Origin: Selaginella moellendorffii
Lineage: Eukaryota; Streptophyta; Lycopodiopsida; Selaginellales; Selaginellaceae
Assembly (NCBI RefSeq): GCF_000143415.4
Contig: NW_003314342.1
Location: 49,499-71,330 of the forward strand
Direction: 5' to 3'
Length of the DNA stretch: 21,832 bases
Shown in pieces: positions 7,997 through 19,198 of the stretch. A program made the translations under genes and the position numbers. The notes under the pieces were generated by a model. The model had not been told where the DNA came from and made no database searches. It saw only the letters and a program-made list of their open reading frames with translations. How positions within the stretch are numbered: position 1 is the first letter of the stretch; each line of letters starts with the position of its first letter.

Positions 7997-10525
7997 TCCG
8001 CATATGCATCTACGGATGGCATCACACAAGATGCCTGGCGTGACTCCCCATGCCGGTGCACCAACTTATTTTTAAAGCGCGCTACAGATCACAGCTTAGG
8101 AACCTAGTTCCTCCAAGCTGCCAAGTCCTCTCACTTGACATGTCTGTGATCATGCATGGACTCCTCCATGCTCGGCCCCATGGCCCACCCTTTTTGAAGT
8201 TATCACCTTCAACCAGGGTATTTGTTCCCCCGACATGCCAATCTCGCTTGGCAAGTCCTCCGACCACTGTAACATGGTTCCTGCATAAGCGTGAAAGTCC
8301 TTGACCATGGACTTTTGTTCAAAGCCCTCTCTTTGAACACTCGGGAACTACTTCCCTAACCTTGATAGCCTTGCCTCATGGCAAGCTTCAAGACCACGCT
8401 TCTGCTGCGCCACTCTGATTTCGCGCGTTCCATGAACCATTTACACTTGGCCTTTCTAGGTACTAAGCTACCTAGAATTGTCTTTGGGAACCTTGAAGGA
8501 ACTCTGTCCCTCAGCTTGCTAAGGCCTCCCTTTTTGCAAGCCTTCCAAATGCCACATAGTCTAACATGGACAATTCCATATTTTAGACTCTCCATGGCAT
8601 CACGGTTGCTAGCGGCAACACCCTCGAGCCCCCACTTGATTCTCCACTCCTAGCTGGCATAACCAACCTTGGTTATGCCCTTTGATTTCTACGGTTCGGT
8701 TCTATCCCCTTACTTCTTGCTTTTTGGCTTCACACCTTTCCTTTGGTCATTCTCCTCCAGACCAGGAGGATAGCTTTGCACTTTCTATCATGCTTTAGCA
8801 AGTATTCTTAGGGATGAACCTACCCAATAGCCTAGGGAGTGGTTCCTCAATCCGGGTATGCTCACCTTATAATCCCACACACTGGGATTACATTGTTGCT
8901 TATGGGCCTTTACATGCCCGTCACTAGCCTTGCCAAAATTCCATTTTTGGCTTTGTCCAACTCGGGTAGACAGTCCTCTCCTGTCTCCGCAACCTTGGAC
9001 ATTTGGATAGCACCTTCTATCCATCATTCGCTAGGGACTTTGTCCCTTGGGCTTTATCCATTGCCCTCGCGACATCAAACACCACCTTCTAGTGTTCTAG
9101 AGTGTTCGGATGTCCCAATGATGGCTTTCTTGACAATGAGTATTTCCTTTTATGACATTGACTTACTATATCACAACACAAGCAACTTATCCCCCGTAAG
9201 GGTATATCCAACTTCCCTATGCTATTAAGAAGTCTTGGGTAGCTACCTTCTACCCGTTTAACCAGTTATTTTGCATCTCTTGCTTAGTTGCCTCATAGTT
9301 GTCAAGTCCTACAACTCATTGCTTGGTGCTTTCACACCTCCATCATTATCTGGGTCACCACACTCCAACTGCATGCTCTGCAGCTTAGGCTATGCTATTC
9401 CCATTTCCATTGGGATTCCTTTGGCAAGGGGTTCTCATGAACCCACCAACATAGCCTCAAGGTATCACACCTTGGCACATTTGGTGTCTCCACACCATCG
9501 GCTCCACGAGCCTACCTCTATGACATTTCCCCTTCGTGTCTAAGTCTTTGCCAAGACCAACACTGCTCTTTCTCATGCCAACCATCCGTCAGCACTGCAC
9601 CATAGAGGTCACACACAACTTTATGTCAAAGTTGTTTTCTTCTGGGAACACCTTTCCCATAACTTTAGCATGGCACATTTTGCCATCGATGAGATACCCT
9701 CTATTCTCATCCTTGGATCCTATGATCCCCCCCCATCCTTTGTGGGGTACAACACACCTCAGTCCAAATGCTTCCATCAGTCCTTTTAGGACTATCCGTT
9801 GACTCTACTTGAGTCATCCAGCAGTTTTGGACTTGGTTAATCCACAGACCCATAAGGTCCTACTTGTGAGGCACTAGCTCACTGGAATACACTTCTTGCA
9901 TTCCTGTCCTACTCAAAAGGACTATTTTCACAAGTGTTACTCCGACACTTGATTTTGTTCTCTGGGGGCAACCTTTGCCCCTTATGACTACTTGTCCATG
10001 TGATGAGAACACCAACTCATCCACTTAATACACCCCCAACTCCTTGGGTTGTTCCAGCATTTATTAGAGGTAGCCCCGGCTACCTTTTCAAGGACTTGAG
10101 TCCTCTTCCGTATTTGACCTCCCACGGTCATTACTTCTGGTCTCACATTCATGAGCACCAACCTCAACTATATGAGGATAATCTTGTGACTCCTTTATTG
10201 TTTTGGAGTCTCTATCTTTCCCGTGATCCCAACTTTAGTTGTTTACCACAACAACCTTAGCCAATTTGCTGAGACAAATGCTCATCCGGATCACATCCTC
10301 AACTCAATGAGGAAAACCTTGCACTGTTCCCAAGATCCCAAAGTCGTTCCATTATTGGCCCTTTTCTATCCACCACCTCGTCTACAAGTTCACACATGAA
10401 CTGTAATGGGGAGCCATGTCTTCCCGACTTGCTACTCCTCAAGGATAGGCCCACTCCTTGGACCTTCCAATGCCAACACTAGTGGTGATATACTTGAGCA
10501 CCAATAAAAGTCGGACTAAGGAACA

Positions 10526-10537
10526 GCTCCGATACCA
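10526..10537 (-). other. Primer-binding site of the inner element (initiator tRNA-Met type)
   Basis: The - strand reads TGGTATCGGAGC, three bases inside the LTR end. The plant consensus complementary to the initiator tRNA-Met 3' end is TGGTATCAGAGC, so one position differs. It fixes the direction of transcription as right to left. Confidence 0.85.
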
Positions 10538-11466
10538 AATTGTAAGCGACTAAATTTTCCATTCTACTTTAGTCACTTAACCACACCTCTGACCACTTGG
10601 AGGAGTCTCATTCACAACCTCCATAAGTCCAATCCAGGACTTGGGACTTGCTAGCCCCGAGAATGGCATCCATGCCACTCAACATTTGCACTTGGTCCAA
10701 GTGCTCCACGTGTCCGATCCCATGACCGACACTCAAAGGTACCACCGACATAGCAGCCCGTTACGCTAAGGCCATGCCCAATCACCTTTGCCACACTGGT
10801 AGTCCAATACCACTTGCATCACCGTCTTGGCTCTCCAAGACTAGGCAAACTATCCGTGAGTGGTCATCTCAGATCCACTCCTTAGCATCCTTAGGATGCC
10901 CACCGACAAGGGGAATAGCCTTCCCCAATATCCCTCTGTCAGTCCCCACTAAGTTCCTTTCTGCCCCTGGCCGTGTTTGCCAACACTGCCACTGGATCGA
11001 GACCCACAGGCCCGACCACTAAGTCCCACGGTCCTCTGGGACTTCCTCACCACACGACTGTGTCCTTGGTCACTACCCCAGAGGACTGCTCCTCTTCCTT
11101 TCCACAGTCTGGGCCTTTGGGACAACATCTCGGAACACCGTGGCCTTACGCGAGCCACCTGGGTACTCTCCTCGCCTTCTGCCTTTAGGTGCTCTAGCCA
11201 TGGGCTTAGAGCGGGTTCCGTTGAGCCACACCAGGTATCCAAGTAGGTAGTGCCACCCACACTTGGACTGGGAGCATCGGCCAGTCGATCTCCCGGGGGA
11301 ACTAGAGCCGGCTCTTGAACACTTCACCAAGCTACCCCGCTTGTCGGTCTGTGTTCACTCTAGTCTTGGACTTCCCAGTGGGCAGCTCATCACCCAACAC
11401 TGGGTCCGGCCTTCCTGGGCCAAACTGGCCTTTCCTGGCCAAACTGGCTCCACTGCAGTCCTCCCC

Positions 11467-11474
11467 CTACTATA
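11467..11474 (-). promoter_or_regulatory. TATA-like box of the inner right (5') LTR
   Basis: TATAGTAG on the - strand, in the LTR copy that would drive transcription of the element. Its neighbourhood is identical to 5655-5662. The presumed start would lie some 30 bp further left. Confidence 0.5.
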
Positions 11475-11544
11475 CTTTTGGAGCTCACCAAACCCCCCAG
11501 GGTCTGGGAGACGAACGCTTTGGGCTTTCACCCTCTCAGGCTCC

Positions 11545-11993
11545 GGACTCGGACTCGGACTCGGACTCGGACTCGGACTCGGACTCGGCCTCGGTCTCGG
11601 TCTCGGTCCCGATCTCGGTCTCGGTCTCGGTCTCGGTCCCGGTCTCGGTCTTGACTTCGGACTCCATCTCGGACTCCATCTCGGACTCCATCTCGGACTC
11701 CATCTCGGACTCCATCTCGGGTCCACCTCGGACTCCATCTCGGACTCCATCTCGGACTCCATCTCGGGTCCATCTCGGACTCCATCTCGGACTCCATCTC
11801 GGGTCCATCTCGGACTCCATTTCGGACTCCATTTCGGGTCCATCTCGGACTCCATTTCGGACTCCAATTCGGGTCCCTCTCAGACTCCACTTCGGACTCC
11901 AACTCGGGTCCATCTCGGACTCCACTTCGGACTCCAACTCGGGTCCGTCTCGGACTCCACTTCGGACTCCAACTCGGGTCCATCTCGGACTCC
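11545..11993. repeat. Hierarchical minisatellite inside the inner right LTR
   Basis: Same order of hexamer, 12-bp and 35-bp units as the left LTR, but one 35-bp unit shorter. In element sense it lies between the U3 end and the TATA-like box, an enhancer-like position. Confidence 0.95.
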
Positions 11994-12219
11994 CACGTGT
12001 CATGTGTTGGCCCTTTTGGGTCCCTTTTTGGAGCCTCGCCTTTTGCTCGCTTCGTGCTCGTTCCTCGAGCACTTCGTTGGGAGTTCCACTCCCGCTCTTG
12101 ACTTTTCAAGTCGGAGCTTTTGGTCCAAACGTGTTACGCTCGTTTGGCTCTCGCTTCGGCCACTACCATGTGGCGCCCTTCCAGCTCCACTTTGGGGCCT
12201 AGGGATTTTGTGTCTCACA

Positions 12220-12224
12220 GTTAA
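12220..12224. repeat. Target-site duplication of the inner element, right copy (GTTAA)
   Basis: Exact copy of 4724-4728 directly after the CA end of the inner right LTR; outer-LTR sequence continues from 12225. Confidence 0.92.
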
Positions 12225-12421
12225 ATAGACACTTAGGAATTCCATCCTTATGCTCATTTGGTCAAGTATAGATGCAAATTCCATTTTACTAACACTTAAA
12301 CAAGAGGGACTAATAAAGGGTCTAGCAATACTGACCTCCTACCATCGTGGCAGTAAGGAAAGAGCGTCCGTAAGGACTATCTGACAAGTAACTTTCGATA
12401 CCTGAAGTCATATTCGCGACA
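12225..12421 (-). repeat. Outer element, left LTR, second part (after the nested insertion)
   Basis: From about 12326 it aligns with 18235-18346: TGACCTCCTACCATCGTGG, GTCCGTAAGGACTA and TTCGCGACA recur in order. With 3801-4728 it makes an LTR of 1125 bp. The part 12225-12325 is missing from the right LTR. Confidence 0.85.
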
Positions 12422-12433
12422 TTCTCCCCCCCT
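12422..12433 (-). other. Polypurine tract of the outer element
   Basis: The - strand reads AGGGGGGAGAA immediately before the TGTCGCG start of the 3' LTR in element sense: a clean purine run in the required position. Confidence 0.85.
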
Positions 12434-15400
12434 AGGGAAGATCAACGTCCTTGTCGATGCATATTCGAGTCTAGACCACCGCAAAGGAAACAACTCCAGA
12501 AAAAGTTCATGGTGATCACACTATGTGAAAAATGCACCAACTTAAATGAGTTAGGAAGCAACCTCTTTATCTAATGTGGATGCACTATTAGCTCAGACAC
12601 CTTTCCGCCATCACCAACAAGGAAATGACTGACGGAGTTAGCCACCCTTGCTGCTCTAGGTGTCACCTAGCTTACAAAAGTGTGATACGCCCTTGCCTGC
12701 AAGGACATAGAGAGAGAAGCTAGGTGCCAACCCCCCTGAGCAAATAAACCAAACCCATCAGTAAGGTTTAGATAGACTACTATAAACAGGCAATTAGAGT
12801 TGTTTACACAGTCATGCCCTTTTAACGGAATAAAGAACATCAACAGAGAGGCGGGTGATGTGATCAATCGACAATAACTACTCCATGACTAAAGATTTCA
12901 CCATGCACATGAAATGCTGAAGCCAATCTGCCTATACTGGCCCAAACTCAAAGATCAATAGATGGACAATATCAAAGTTATAAACAATCATAGCTTAGAG
13001 ACTTAATTATTAGTGACTATATCTTATATTAGAACACAAAAGTATTCTAAGTAATTTATCATCTGATAAACCAGTATTATAGGACAGGAATCACCAAGAG
13101 CACTATAGTTGGAAAACATAGGATTTACTATCCAACAAAATTCAATAATCAATGTATCATCAAGGAAAATTAATGATAAAACTTAATTATCAAATATTGT
13201 AGATAGCATGCTAAACAACTTACAAAAGATAACTGAAAAAACACAAAGTATCATGAACTGACAAGCACAATGCTTGCGAATGTATTACTCGAAGGAAATA
13301 ACATTCTAATCTATCAGAACTAACTTGAGCAATAACCAATAGAATAGAATGAATGTGGGAAAACCAACAAACACTCATTCATGCCAACTATCGCACTAGT
13401 TAATTTGACTAAATCCCGATCAACAATACAAAAGAATTAGAGTTGCTTAAGCAAGTGTTAGCAATATCCTACTAATGTCTCAAACCCAAGAGACCAATTC
13501 AAAGCAAACCACAAGGAACATGTAGTATTGCGAAAAGCCATAATCTATCAAAGAGAACAACTAACTATCATGAAATAACACCAATCATTCTATCAATGAA
13601 AATATGCATAATCATCATCGAAAAAAAAATCTACCATCCCAAAGAACAGTGGATCATTCTATATCAACAATAATCAATCAAAACCTTTTGACAAGGATAA
13701 TCAACTATCCTAGATGATAGTCAATCATCACCAATGATTGTTAGATGCAAAAACTAACTTCAATATTGAAGCTAACAAGCCAAAATGCCTTCCGCAACAA
13801 CTTCTAACAAATGAAGCAATGAACATAAAACTCAAAAAACCAAAAGCTCGAAAAAGTTTATAGCCAAGTCTTGCCTAATAATGATCACAAGTATTGCATG
13901 AACCAACTTCAATGCTAAAGAAGAAATCATGGTACAACCCACAATATCCTCTTTAACACTTCCATAAGCTAAACTTTATAATGCCAAAGCTAATGAAGAG
14001 CATGTTTGCATCAATCCAAAAACCAAACACAACAAACAAGTGATCACTGGTTCACCGATAATAAGTGATCACCAAACGATCCTCCATAAATCCATTTATA
14101 GCAAGACATAACTCACTTCATAACAAGCACAAGAAAAATCATCAATGATCAATATATCTCAATTGAAATTCAACAAGGATTCAATCACTTCAATACCGAT
14201 CACTAACTCTTCTTTTTATAAAGATACCATAATCCACAACTAAATCACTTTTCAAGGAAAAGCTCAAACCTCAACCTTTACTAAATAATCTCGTCTAGAA
14301 CACAACTAACTTAAACTTGCCACTTAGTTCATTTGAACGTCAATATAGTTGCTAACTAGCAAATTCATGAATGCCAATAACACGAAACCATAGGCAAATC
14401 ATCAACACTATTTTCATCGAGACTAATGAAACTCAATATCAAGCCTTTCAGAGAGACATCTCATTTCACTCAAATCTCAACATCAACAATGTTAATGACA
14501 AGGCATTACTTCATCTAGAAGAAAGCACGAATGAATCACCACTCAAAGTTCTCTAGCATCTAAGCTAACTAAAGTCGAAGATACCTTAGTCAGTATCCAA
14601 AACTAATCCTTTAGCAAAACTCAGTTACAAATAATACTTCATCAAGGAATGAATCACCACATCCAAGACTCAATGAAATCTAACACTATGGACTATATAT
14701 AACTAAATGATATCGACAGAGGTAGAGTCGACATGCCAACATGGAAAACCCATGTAAGTCTAATGACACGATCCTCCGCAACACTATCCTGCTAAAGCAA
14801 ACTCATCACTGATAAATCTTTATCAAGTGAAGCAGATGTCAACAGTTTTCGACAAAGTCTACAAGCAATCATTAGTCGCAAGCAACTAATAATCACTGTT
14901 TCAACTTGCCTTCACAAGACCCAACACTAAACTTATGCCATCAAGTCATATACTTGTCCAACATGAACGTAATACCCCAGATATGAGATATTGGTTCATG
15001 AACAAACACGAACTAAATGATCACTCAAATCCAACTTAGTCACAATAAGTTCACCAACTTGTTTAGCTAATAGCTTTGAGCATGCCTTGAAGAGGCTAGC
15101 TATGTATGATCAATATTTAGTCAAAACTAAAGTGAAGACCATGAGATGGACTCATATCGGTACACAACCTCTTCATAGATAAAGCTATAATATAGGTACC
15201 AATATCTCAACCTCAAACAACTAAGTTGGATATCACTATTCTTAGCCAAAGCACAGGGCTACCAAGACCAAGGCAAGATCAGTGAGAGCTCACTATTCTC
15301 ATAGAGTTTAACGAAATGCAAAGTGCAATCTACAACCAAATATAATACTATAGAAGAAAAGCACAAAGGTCACCTTTCTTAGAAAAGCCCAACAACCACT

Positions 15401-17366
15401 TTTCTACACCAACTCCAGACTCCATCCCACTCAATTGTTTTAGCCCCCAAAGTTAGCATCCCTTTCAGGCGCATTATACAAATTACCTACTAAGGTCTAA
15501 TCCAACCAAAGTCAATTCCAACCCCTTCACTAGTTTGTATTGGTTTACGAAAACGGAATAGTTTTTGGGCAAAGTGATTAATAGATCAGCCATTGGAAAA
15601 GTCTAAAAAAATTTGTGGAATATTTTCCATCCTAGAGAAAGAATGACTCTCAATCCAAAAATGCAAACTTTCAAGACTTAACCAACTTCTTTTTACCTAC
15701 AATTTCACATAGGTTCACCTCAACACCAATTCTCATGCCCCATAGTATATTTAAGCCTCGAACATCTTTTGCTCACATTTCCGACATTCAACACCAAAAT
15801 CCGTAAATGCAAAATGAACATCTAAAGCTTGATCACGAAGACTATATCTTCGGATATCCATATTGCACTAACACTCTTCTTCAACCACTTTGAATATCCA
15901 ATGTGAAGCCAAAACACTAACAAGAAAAATGAGATGAAAAATCAAGTTCTAAGGAAAATCTTCATCACTTAAATTAGCAATGCCACTTCCACTAACACAA
16001 GTGTTAGCGATGTCAATGCCTCAACTACACACTTTCTCCATCCAACAATTTACTCCAAGTGTTAACAGATTAACCAACAAGCTATAGCAAATGAATGCTA
16101 TAACCCTTTTTCCAACACCTTATGGGCAAACCCTTAAGGAAACAACACACCAACTCAAGCTTAGCATAATGGACCACCATCGAGAATTCAGTCAAAGCTA
16201 CTATAATGCTATTATATGTAAGTAGACTAGTTTCTCCATCAATCACTTTGGGGTTGATCATCATTTAACCAAGCAACTTCGTAAACACATTGCTCATTAT
16301 CACATGAATATGATATGACTTCATCATCAAACATGAGCAATGCCAATATCACTACTACAAAGGTTTACGTGAGTATCAAGTGTTAATTTAACTCGACAAA
16401 ATGCAACATAAATGCCACACTCCACCGATAAAGACTTATAACACTCAACACCACTAACTTTTATTCACAACATGGACAAACTTATGCCACTCTTTTTCCG
16501 ACCAAACTCAAAATTAATCCAACACCAAGTTACTCAAGAAGCAATAGCAAAGTTTCTCAGAAAAGAATTGAGTATTGTAACTCAAGTCTTCAATAGCAAG
16601 CCTAGACAAAATGGCTTAATGCTTCACTGCTATCCATCCTATGACTCACCACTTACAAGACCATCATTTCCAACATGCATCAAAGTAGGGACTTTTGATT
16701 GCATAATGTGAATATGAGCAATGGGTTACACTTCATTACAAATCATTTCTCCAAGAGCAGAAAATGATTTATGTGTTTGATTCTTCGTTTCTGACGACTC
16801 TTTTTTCAGTTTCTACTTTGACCAAACCTCAAGCTTGCTTTCACACTGCCTTCAGCCCAATCCAAGAAAAGTTTATGAGAGAGTACGACAATGATTACTT
16901 GAACAAATAGACTAATCCCTATAATCTTGGTTGATTCACTTGCAATCATGCTTAGGAAAGATCCACTAATGCCATGCTAAATAGCTACGGACCAGCCTAT
17001 TTGCCACTCATAGCAAACCCAGGGAAGGTTTACTTTCATTTATAGTACATGGAACAACTTATAGAACCACTGATAGGCTAACATTAATCTTGCCAACTTA
17101 AAGCGTAACTTCGAGTTGCTAATGTGCCTCACTCATGAGCCCAAATGCAAACTCGTGCAATTGGAACAACTCAGTCCATCCTATGAGCCTAAGAGCAAAC
17201 TCACATAATATAGTACAAAAAGGTAACCAAAATCCATACCTAAGGACCCAATGCAAAGTCAATTTTAGCACCCAAACGTGTACTCACTTAGATCATCATT
17301 TTCATCTCTACGTATGCAACAAGACTAGTTGCCCAATCTCATTGAATAGTACTCACTGAGACTTTT

Positions 17367-17378
17367 TCTCTGATACCA
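17367..17378 (-). other. Primer-binding site of the outer element (initiator tRNA-Met type)
   Basis: The - strand reads TGGTATCAGAGA two bases inside the right LTR, matching the initiator tRNA-Met type site at 11 of 12 positions. It makes the right LTR the 5' LTR. Confidence 0.85.
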
Positions 17379-17380
17379 AA

Positions 17381-18346
17381 TGTAGCATACGTGGTTATCC
17401 TATGGTGATTTACCATAGAATAACCACGAAGCGAAACCTAAACTCTCCATATGCCACATGTCACATGCCACATGTCCTAAGGACAGTGGTGTGAAACTCG
17501 AGTTTCAGGGCCTTGGGCCACTAAACGAAGGAATGATGCTAAACTCCCAAGCATGGAGCCAAGGAGCAATGGCATTGGAGCACAGAATGACTCTCGAGCA
17601 TATACCCCAAAGAGTGAAGGGACAAAAGCACGGAACGACTTGGATCAGTCCTAGAGCAACCAGCATCCCAATGCCAGGACCAACACGCAAAACGGAGCCA
17701 AACGGAGTCTGGCGTTATTTCGGCATACTAGTGGCCTAACGTGAGGATATGGCCACTCCACCAACTGGCATGAAATGGAACTTGGGCTTAGACTCAAGCC
17801 AAACGCAAAATAAAGACAAGCACGCAAGTGGGAGCTAGACTATGCCTCAAGTTGGTCAGCCATGCCTGACCTACCCACTATCCCTACTATACATTTGGAA
17901 CCCCTATATCCCCCCCCCCCCCGTGAGGAACACATGCTTTGGGCTTTCACCCCAAACCTCCCTTAGTATCAGGAGTTAGTCTTTGAGACAAGCTCAAAAC
18001 TTACTAAATATGGAATGTCCCTAGATTGCGAATTTGGACATGGAACAAACACCATTGTGTTCAAAACAATCTCTACATTCCATAAATATGCTAAATGAGT
18101 GAATCTAAACATTTACCATAAATAGCATTTGGGACCGAAATTAGACTAACACAAAGGGCATAATAGAGAAAGTGTTTAGTAGACATGGTACGGTATCATC
18201 CAGCAATATTGAAAGACTAGTCTCAATACGTTAATATTGACCTCCTGCCATCGTGGTAGTAAGGAAAGAATGTCCGTAAGGACTAGTTGACAGGTAATTT
18301 TCGATACCCGAAGTCACATTCGCGACCCGAAGTCACATTCGCGACA
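17381..18346 (-). repeat. Outer element, right LTR (5' LTR in element sense), 966 bp
   Basis: Diverged copy of the left LTR. It lacks about 180 bp between CTCAATA near 18228 and TATTGACCTCC near 18235, contains a run of 13 C at 17910-17922 where the left copy has 7, and ends in a 19-bp tandem duplication of CCGAAGTCACATTCGCGAC (about 18308-18345) that is single in the left copy. Many scattered substitutions show that the outer insertion is much older than the inner one. Confidence 0.88.
17884..17891 (-). promoter_or_regulatory. TATA-like box of the outer right (5') LTR
   Basis: TATAGTAG on the - strand, then C/G-rich sequence, in the LTR that would drive the outer element. Identical to the inner element's box. 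Confidence 0.45.
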
Positions 18347-18412
18347 ACAAAAGAGAGTCATCCAAAACTGATCTATAGGTGTACAAGTGCACACCAAGAA
18401 ATCTCAAGCTTC
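18347..18412. repeat. Short repeat copy flanking the outer retrotransposon (right)
   Basis: Begins ACAAAAGAGAGTCATCC and continues with CTATAGG and AGAAATCTCAA, a diverged partner of 3711-3800. Its first five bases serve as the right target-site copy (ACAAA against ACAAG). Confidence 0.6.
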
Positions 18413-18881
18413 TTTGGAAAAACTCAAATTTGAATTTGGCTAAGCATGAGCCCACACACTAGCTTAAAAAAACAAGAGATCATGAGAGAGAGAGTGTTAG
18501 AAATCCTTACATTTTTGAAAAATGAGTGTGAGACCATGCTTGTTCAAAGTTAAATAACCCCCATTTCTTTGGTCATTTTACAAACTTGCACTTACCAATC
18601 TGTTTCTCTCTTAATTTGACTTTGGTTTATTGTGAGCTCATATTCTTTCATTAATACATTAAATAGGGTCTTTAGTGTGCAAGTGCATGCTAGAAATTCT
18701 TTGACTTTGTGTGTGCTTATTTTATGCATTTTAAATTATTTTCACTATATATTTTCATGTTTTGTTTTCTCATATTCACAAAAGGAGCTTTGTTTTTTAA
18801 TTTCCTATTTGCTTGTCTTTTTTTGTACTTTTTCCTTCTATTTGTGTTTTGATATTTGTAATTTTCTTTGTTTTTCTCAAG
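18413..18881. other. Non-coding stretch, probably intronic, ending in a polypyrimidine acceptor
   Basis: The first part is A-rich with a GAGAGAGAGAG run near 18484-18494. From about 18550 it is strongly T-rich and ends TTTGTTTTTCTCAAG at 18881, a good plant splice acceptor. No other feature was found. Confidence 0.45.
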
Positions 18882-19052
18882 TTGTTAAAGGAGATGTAGT
18901 AGAGATTGTTTGGGATTATGGAAAATCAATTGCAAAGGGAAGAATAGAATCTTTAGATGCTACTTGCATTTATCACTATGCTTCTTTAAGAGTTAGATGT
19001 GTTTTGCTTTGCATTATTAAGGTGCTTAACTCGAATTACTCCCCCCTTACAG
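18882..19052 (+). pseudogene. Exon-like coding fragment of unknown family
   Basis: A 57-codon open stretch bounded by a T-rich acceptor ending CTCAAG and by ACAG-GTGAGT, a strong donor. It reads VKGDVVEIVWDYGKSIAKG at the start, then RIESLD, a histidine-tyrosine pair, and a CVLL...KVLNSN stretch, with a regular beta-strand-like spacing of hydrophobic residues. The VWD-x(6)-A-x-GRI-x-S-x-D pattern faintly resembles modules in plant transposase-associated proteins, but I cannot name the family. Codon use and the absence of stops suggest real coding origin. No start is present, and the frame stops soon after the donor if it is not spliced. It may belong with the open stretch at 19199-19543. Confidence 0.45.
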
Positions 19053-19198
19053 GTGAGTTGGATGTTAGTGGGTTTTCTATATAGAAGTAGAATCAACTGA
19101 TATATCTCTAATAGAGATATTTCCTACCAAAATCTTTTAGGGAAATACAATTGGAACACAAAGGAATAATGATGAAGATGTTATTCCACAGAAGATAG

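Larger units (their letters stand above)
6443..10540 (-). other. Non-coding internal region of the inner element, rich in short hairpins
   Basis: No frame on either strand shows Gag, zinc knuckle, protease, reverse transcriptase, RNase H or integrase motifs; the longest frames are about 60-130 codons and lack family resemblance. Instead the DNA is a succession of short perfect inverted repeats with 5-7 bp stems and 3-10 nt loops. Examples are GGGTTC/GAACCC at 9429-9444, CAAGGT/ACCTTG at 9458-9474, TGGTGT/ACACCA at 9482-9497, CAACTTT/AAAGTTG at 9616-9634 and GATGAGA/TCTCATC at 9688-9711. Packaging and dimerisation signals would be expected near the 10540 end, but none can be named. Confidence 0.8.
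4729..12219 (-). mobile_element. Inner LTR retrotransposon, young, non-autonomous (LARD-like), 7491 bp
   Basis: Two nearly identical LTRs (4729-6442 and 10541-12219) begin TGTAAGCGAC and end TCTCACA, flanked by a perfect 5-bp duplication GTTAA. A primer-binding site for initiator tRNA-Met lies on the - strand beside the right LTR and a polypurine tract beside the left, so the element is transcribed on the - strand. The 4098-bp internal region has only short open frames on either strand and none shows Gag, protease, reverse transcriptase or integrase motifs. Complete cis signals with no coding capacity and near-identical LTRs indicate recent mobilisation in trans. The size fits the LARD class rather than the much smaller TRIM class. 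Confidence 0.92.
10541..12219 (-). repeat. Inner element, right LTR (5' LTR in element sense), 1679 bp
   Basis: Nearly identical to 4729-6442. It lacks one 35-bp unit of the minisatellite and shows a couple of base changes near the altered units (for example CCAATTCGGG at about 11866 where the left copy has CCATTTCGGG). Outside the minisatellite I saw no differences on reading, which indicates a recent insertion. Confidence 0.92.
12422..17380 (-). other. Non-coding AT-rich internal region of the outer element
   Basis: Nearly 5 kb of A/C-rich (+ strand) DNA with stops in all frames. No frame exceeds about 95 codons and none shows retrotransposon protein motifs. Short perfect hairpins recur here too: GGATA/TATCC at 13695-13710, GATGAT/ATCATC at 13713-13729, CAATCAT/ATGATTG at 13722-13740, and an 8-bp stem TGATCACT/AGTGATCA at 14041-14071. 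No RNA gene, host exon or further insertion was found. Confidence 0.7.
3801..18346 (-). mobile_element. Outer LTR retrotransposon, old, non-autonomous, interrupted by the inner element
   Basis: Diverged LTRs in direct orientation lie at 3801-4728 joined to 12225-12421, and at 17381-18346. Both begin TGTAGC and end GCGACA. The primer-binding complement lies beside the right LTR and the polypurine complement beside the left, so transcription would run on the - strand, with 17381-18346 as its 5' LTR. The internal region (12422-17380, 4959 bp) has no recognisable gag, protease, reverse transcriptase, RNase H or integrase. The inner element sits inside the left LTR and is therefore younger. Confidence 0.85.

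Noticed and set aside
10000-10260. Open frames of 80-130 codons in the inner internal region (for example 8839-9228 and 10000-10260)
   Set aside because: They lie on the strand opposite to element transcription or lack any family motif, and their lengths are expected for DNA of this composition.
4729-12219. Inner element read as transcribed on the + strand
   Set aside because: No primer-binding site follows 6442 on the + strand, whereas TGGTATCGGAGC and a purine tract are correctly placed for the - strand.
16472-16711. 79-codon frame in the outer internal region
   Set aside because: No domain, on the antisense strand of the element, and the residues show no protein-like pattern.
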